NCBI GenBank assembly: GCA_037576215.1
Contig: JBANDB010000007.1
Location: 2,139,001 to 2,203,000 of the forward strand
Reading direction: 5' to 3'
DNA length: 64,000 nucleotides
Origin: Armillaria gallica
Lineage: Eukaryota > Basidiomycota > Agaricomycetes > Agaricales > Physalacriaceae
The position numbers and the translations under genes were made by a program. Every line of letters begins with the position of its first letter. The stretch's first letter is position 1. Under the pieces are notes generated by a model that was not told where the DNA came from, did not search any database, and worked only from the letters and a program-made list of their open reading frames with translations. Of the stretch, positions 58,701 through 64,000 are shown one piece after another.

Positions 58701-60697
58701 ATCAGAGTGTCGGGCAAAGTCTGAGGGGGCCGTATCAACAACAAGGCCAACTGTGAAGCCGCGTCGCTCCGCTTGGAGAGGAGAGTATTCAGCATTTGTA
58801 TAGACATGAAACATAGTCGAGTTATATCCAGAGGCCCGATATAGGCCTCCGTTTTCCTTGAGTAACCTTTCCAATTGGATGGACTGCGCTGCACGTCTCG
58901 AAGCTGGTGCCTGCATAGCATCGAAGTCAAGTTGGATAGTAGATATTGACGCGCGAATGGGAGCGCTATAATATGTGTATCTCAGTATTTATCGTGATAA
59001 CATTATACGACGACTTACACGAGTTCCTCACGCAAGAGACGGAACTGAATGTCCAGATGCCGCTCCATTGAATTTGGAGCCAAATGATGTGGAGCGACCG
59101 GAAGGTTGACGGGAATGTATGGAGGACTGGCAGAGATCACCTCGTCATGGGTAGGGACAATATGTATGTCGGCTATGTCACGGTGATCGTTGCTGTGGCG
59201 GGGTCCGAGAGGACGAAGGACTCCGGGACCTTCATAAGTCTGAATAAGACGAGCCTGTAATGCTTCATATCGATGTTCTTCTCGCAGACCTTGTGGCTGC
59301 GCTGGTCTTCGTTTGCTCTCTGCATTCGCGTGCTCTCGCCTTACTATTGCGTTAAGCCTACTGATAGGCTCTTTGATTTGTTCCAAGGTCAACCGCTGCA
59401 CAGTTGGGTCAATGGAATCATCAAAGTTCGACGTTGCTATCAGCATTGCCCATTCATCGTACCACCGAGCAAGGTTGCCAACGAATATGGCGATACCTGG
59501 ATGGTTATTGATTGCATGTTTGAAACGTTGAAAATATCTGAGTTAGAGTTAGCAAGACAATAACTGAAAATGGGCAGAAGGCCTTACTGAGTAAGCAGAG
59601 TAGTAATCGTGCCGAAAACGACCACTCCCGAAAGGCAGCTTTGCCGCACGGCAGGAAGGGCTGGTGTAGTATCTTTCCAAGATCGATTCTGTATCATTTG
59701 CTCCATGCATGAAGAAACGACGTCGAGCAGATTATCGAGGCCACTATTCAGGGCGCTGTACAAGGCACTAAAGAACGTCAGCTTCTTAAAGAGTATACAC
59801 TTATTTGAGACGGCATACTGGATGTTATGGTGAAGATTGGTTTTGAGGATGAGGTCTGACCCAAAGAACTGTGGTTTTGGAGTGAGATGGGACGGAAGGC
59901 AGAGAGATAACAGTTACCTGAAGCAGCGGGAAGTACCCGATTTGAAACGAAAGAACCGTGAAGCCTGTACCGGCACGGCAATCAATGGGGGAATATTGCA
60001 AGACCTCGCGGATGCGAGCGAGGACATGGTGCTAGATGGCTTGATAAGAACATGAGCAGTTAAAGAAGTACACGAACTTTACCTTCAAATCGACTATCAT
60101 TTCAAGGAATGATTGGGCGCTGACCGTATCCTGTGAAAGCGTCTGGTTTGAAGAAATGGTGTTGTTGTGTAAAGAGCGTACCCATTGTGGATTCCGGCGA
60201 TCAACGCTGGCTAGAATCTGGACGAACTGAATGACTCGATCCGGGCTTGTGAACTGGAACGTTGGAGTATTGAATAGCTTGAGCATGTTATGCGCCTCCG
60301 TAGGGCCCATCGTATGCAACTTGTCTAAGGAAATGCTGTTAAGTCTGGCCAGTCCTTCGGTCGTCAAGAAGTCGAGGGTGTCGGTTTCCGGGGACGTCGC
60401 CTCTGGAGGCGACTCTGCAGTGCCAGCATTCTGAAACTGCGGCTGACGAACATGTCGGAATATACAGTCGAATCCTCGACGGCATTCTCCCGAGGTCCAG
60501 AAGAATTCGCAATTCCCCCGGCCAGCTGTGATTCTGCCAGACCTGCCTGGTGATCTGGGAGAAGGCGACGGAGTTGACGACCGTGACGAAGGTACTGGAC
60601 TTCCTGTTCGTTCGTGAAGAAACTTGCAGTTCTGAAAGTGGCACCCTCTAGGAGTGTTGAACATCCGGCAGGTTTGCCCGCCACGTCTGTTGGACAT
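52763..60697 (-). CDS. ZNFX1/Hrr1-type SF1 helicase with CCCH and NF-X1 zinc fingers
   Basis: ATG 60,697 gives MSNRRGGQTCRMFNTPRG. Two CCCH fingers follow (C-R-M-F-N-TPRGC...C..H; NCEFFWTSGECRRGFDCIFRH), then HHVLARIREVLQYSP and FQRFKHAINNHPGI. The helicase core has LIQ-GPPGTGK-SFTGKELL (Walker A, split by two introns around a 19-nt exon), IAFTNHALDHML, LIGCTTNGAAKL, VEEAGQVLEAH (motif II), LICIGDPQQLRPTL, INVQRRMRPSIS, TVDIFQGEEAKI and INVALSRAQHGLYI (motif VI). Then come NF-X1-type Cys/His repeats (CGHNCPSM, CSDQCGPCGFPL, CGHEATMHC and more). The C-terminal zinc module is HFYNCMNGHTFVITE...CGGAMQASQCPECGAPIGG, stop at 52,763-52,765. The protein is roughly 2,000 residues. Relatives (human ZNFX1, fission yeast Hrr1) act in RNA silencing and heterochromatin. 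It appears intact. Confidence 0.9.
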
Positions 60698-61562
60698 GTT
60701 AGCTAGGTATGGGAAGGAGGAAGATCTCGAGGCATCGATGGACGCCTATTGGTGCTTGTTACTAATGCGGCACCTGATCACAACAAAGCCATGCCTAGCC
60801 ACGTCCTGAAGAAGTTATTTAGCGAGCCATTAACTTTACATAACAAAAATCATGTTGGTATTGAGTAAACTAACCTCGGATGCGAGTTTACCAGCCTTAA
60901 GGCCTGCTGCTACTGGTCGACGGTGCTGTCAGAACAGCTGTCGCATAATGTTCCTGTAGAGTCAACACGCGGCCGAAAAGTATGGATACGATTTAACTCA
61001 TCTTGAAAACACGGAAGATAAAAGCAACTGTCGGGGGGCGTACTTGTTAAAAAGTCGCGGGATTTGATCAAAAACACCGGGCCGCGACGACCAATGGTAA
61101 TGCCGAAGTCTTCTCTGAGTCGTTTGCTCTGACTTCACCAGACTTCCAAATCGCAGATAATTTGACGTCCACGTTCACTTACAAGACTTATTGACAGCTT
61201 CAGCGACAGTGCAGTCCCTCCTCCTGTTTTTCGCATTAAGCCGAGATATGCCGAATCGCGATAACGCTATTCTGAATCTGAAAATCCTAAAGTTGGCAAG
61301 TGCCTTCTGTCCTGCTAACACTCGATACAAACTCAACATCGGTTCATTTTTACAAGACTGCGATAGATTAAGCCTCGACGCTTCTACTTTGATTGATGAA
61401 GTTGAGAAATGGAAGACGGTGAAAAATTCCAAGAAAGGGTATACATGAAGGCTTTATTGGCAACTGGTCTTTATGTGTGTGTCTGCTGGCTGCGATAGAA
61501 GCATATTTCCTGTTCTTGAATTCGCATTCGACGGAAACCAGTATTGGTCATACTATCGGACT
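60698..61562. other. Intergenic between the helicase and GH1 copy E
   Basis: An 85-codon plus-strand frame (61,191-61,448) contains NLKILKLASAFCPANTRYKL and LSLDASTLIDEVEKWKTVKN. It looks protein-like but has no upstream gene or known domain. It may be a fragment or chance. Confidence 0.3.

Positions 61563-64000
<2,438 letters not shown>

Overview
This is nuclear DNA of a basidiomycete, most likely an agaricomycete. Genes are split by many 50-65 nt introns with GTNNGT donors and short CTAAC-type branch sites. No bacterial-style operons occur. All gene structures below were spliced by eye by matching phase between exons and between paralogues inside the window.

Left part (1-25,400): secreted glycoside hydrolases. 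Two families are interleaved. Family 1 is a GH1 beta-glucosidase-like gene present five times in the window: copy A (cut by base 1), B (5,011-7,629), C (relic near 14 kb), D (22,731-25,360) and E (61,563 to the right edge). Family 2 is a six-hairpin glycosidase-like gene present twice: copy A (9,784-13,394) and B (15,575-17,909). GH1 B plus its flank plus six-hairpin A, and GH1 C plus its flank plus six-hairpin B, look like two rounds of one composite duplication. Only GH1 B splices cleanly end to end. The other copies carry deletions, phase breaks, a premature stop or an insertion. A 1,304-bp element flanked by TA interrupts six-hairpin A, and the paralogue gives the exact empty site. A similar divergent upstream module, containing a short hydrophobic reading frame, sits beside members of both families. 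The 18.9-22.3 kb stretch holds a 400-bp MITE with a 9-bp target duplication, an intron-containing tRNA-Gln(CTG), a kinase-like relic and an LTR-like segment with four copies of a 16-mer.

Middle (25,400-31,700): sparse. It holds a small Cys-rich protein gene and an intact aldo-keto reductase (28,742-30,342).

Right-centre (31,700-52,300): a duplicated and partly inverted block. One side has cullin 1 (5'-truncated beside a TA-flanked MITE), an unknown gene, a small membrane-anchored protein and an APH-like phosphotransferase. The other side, on the minus strand, has the membrane-protein paralogue, cullin 2 and APH 2. Between them lie two HMG-box paralogues, an APH fragment, a cullin C-terminal fragment and repeated kinase-like relics. 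Several duplicates carry stop codons, at least two of them consistent with C-to-T changes.

Right (52,763-60,697): one large single-copy gene for a ZNFX1/Hrr1-type SF1 helicase with N-terminal CCCH fingers, NF-X1 fingers and a C-terminal zinc module. GH1 copy E closes the window.
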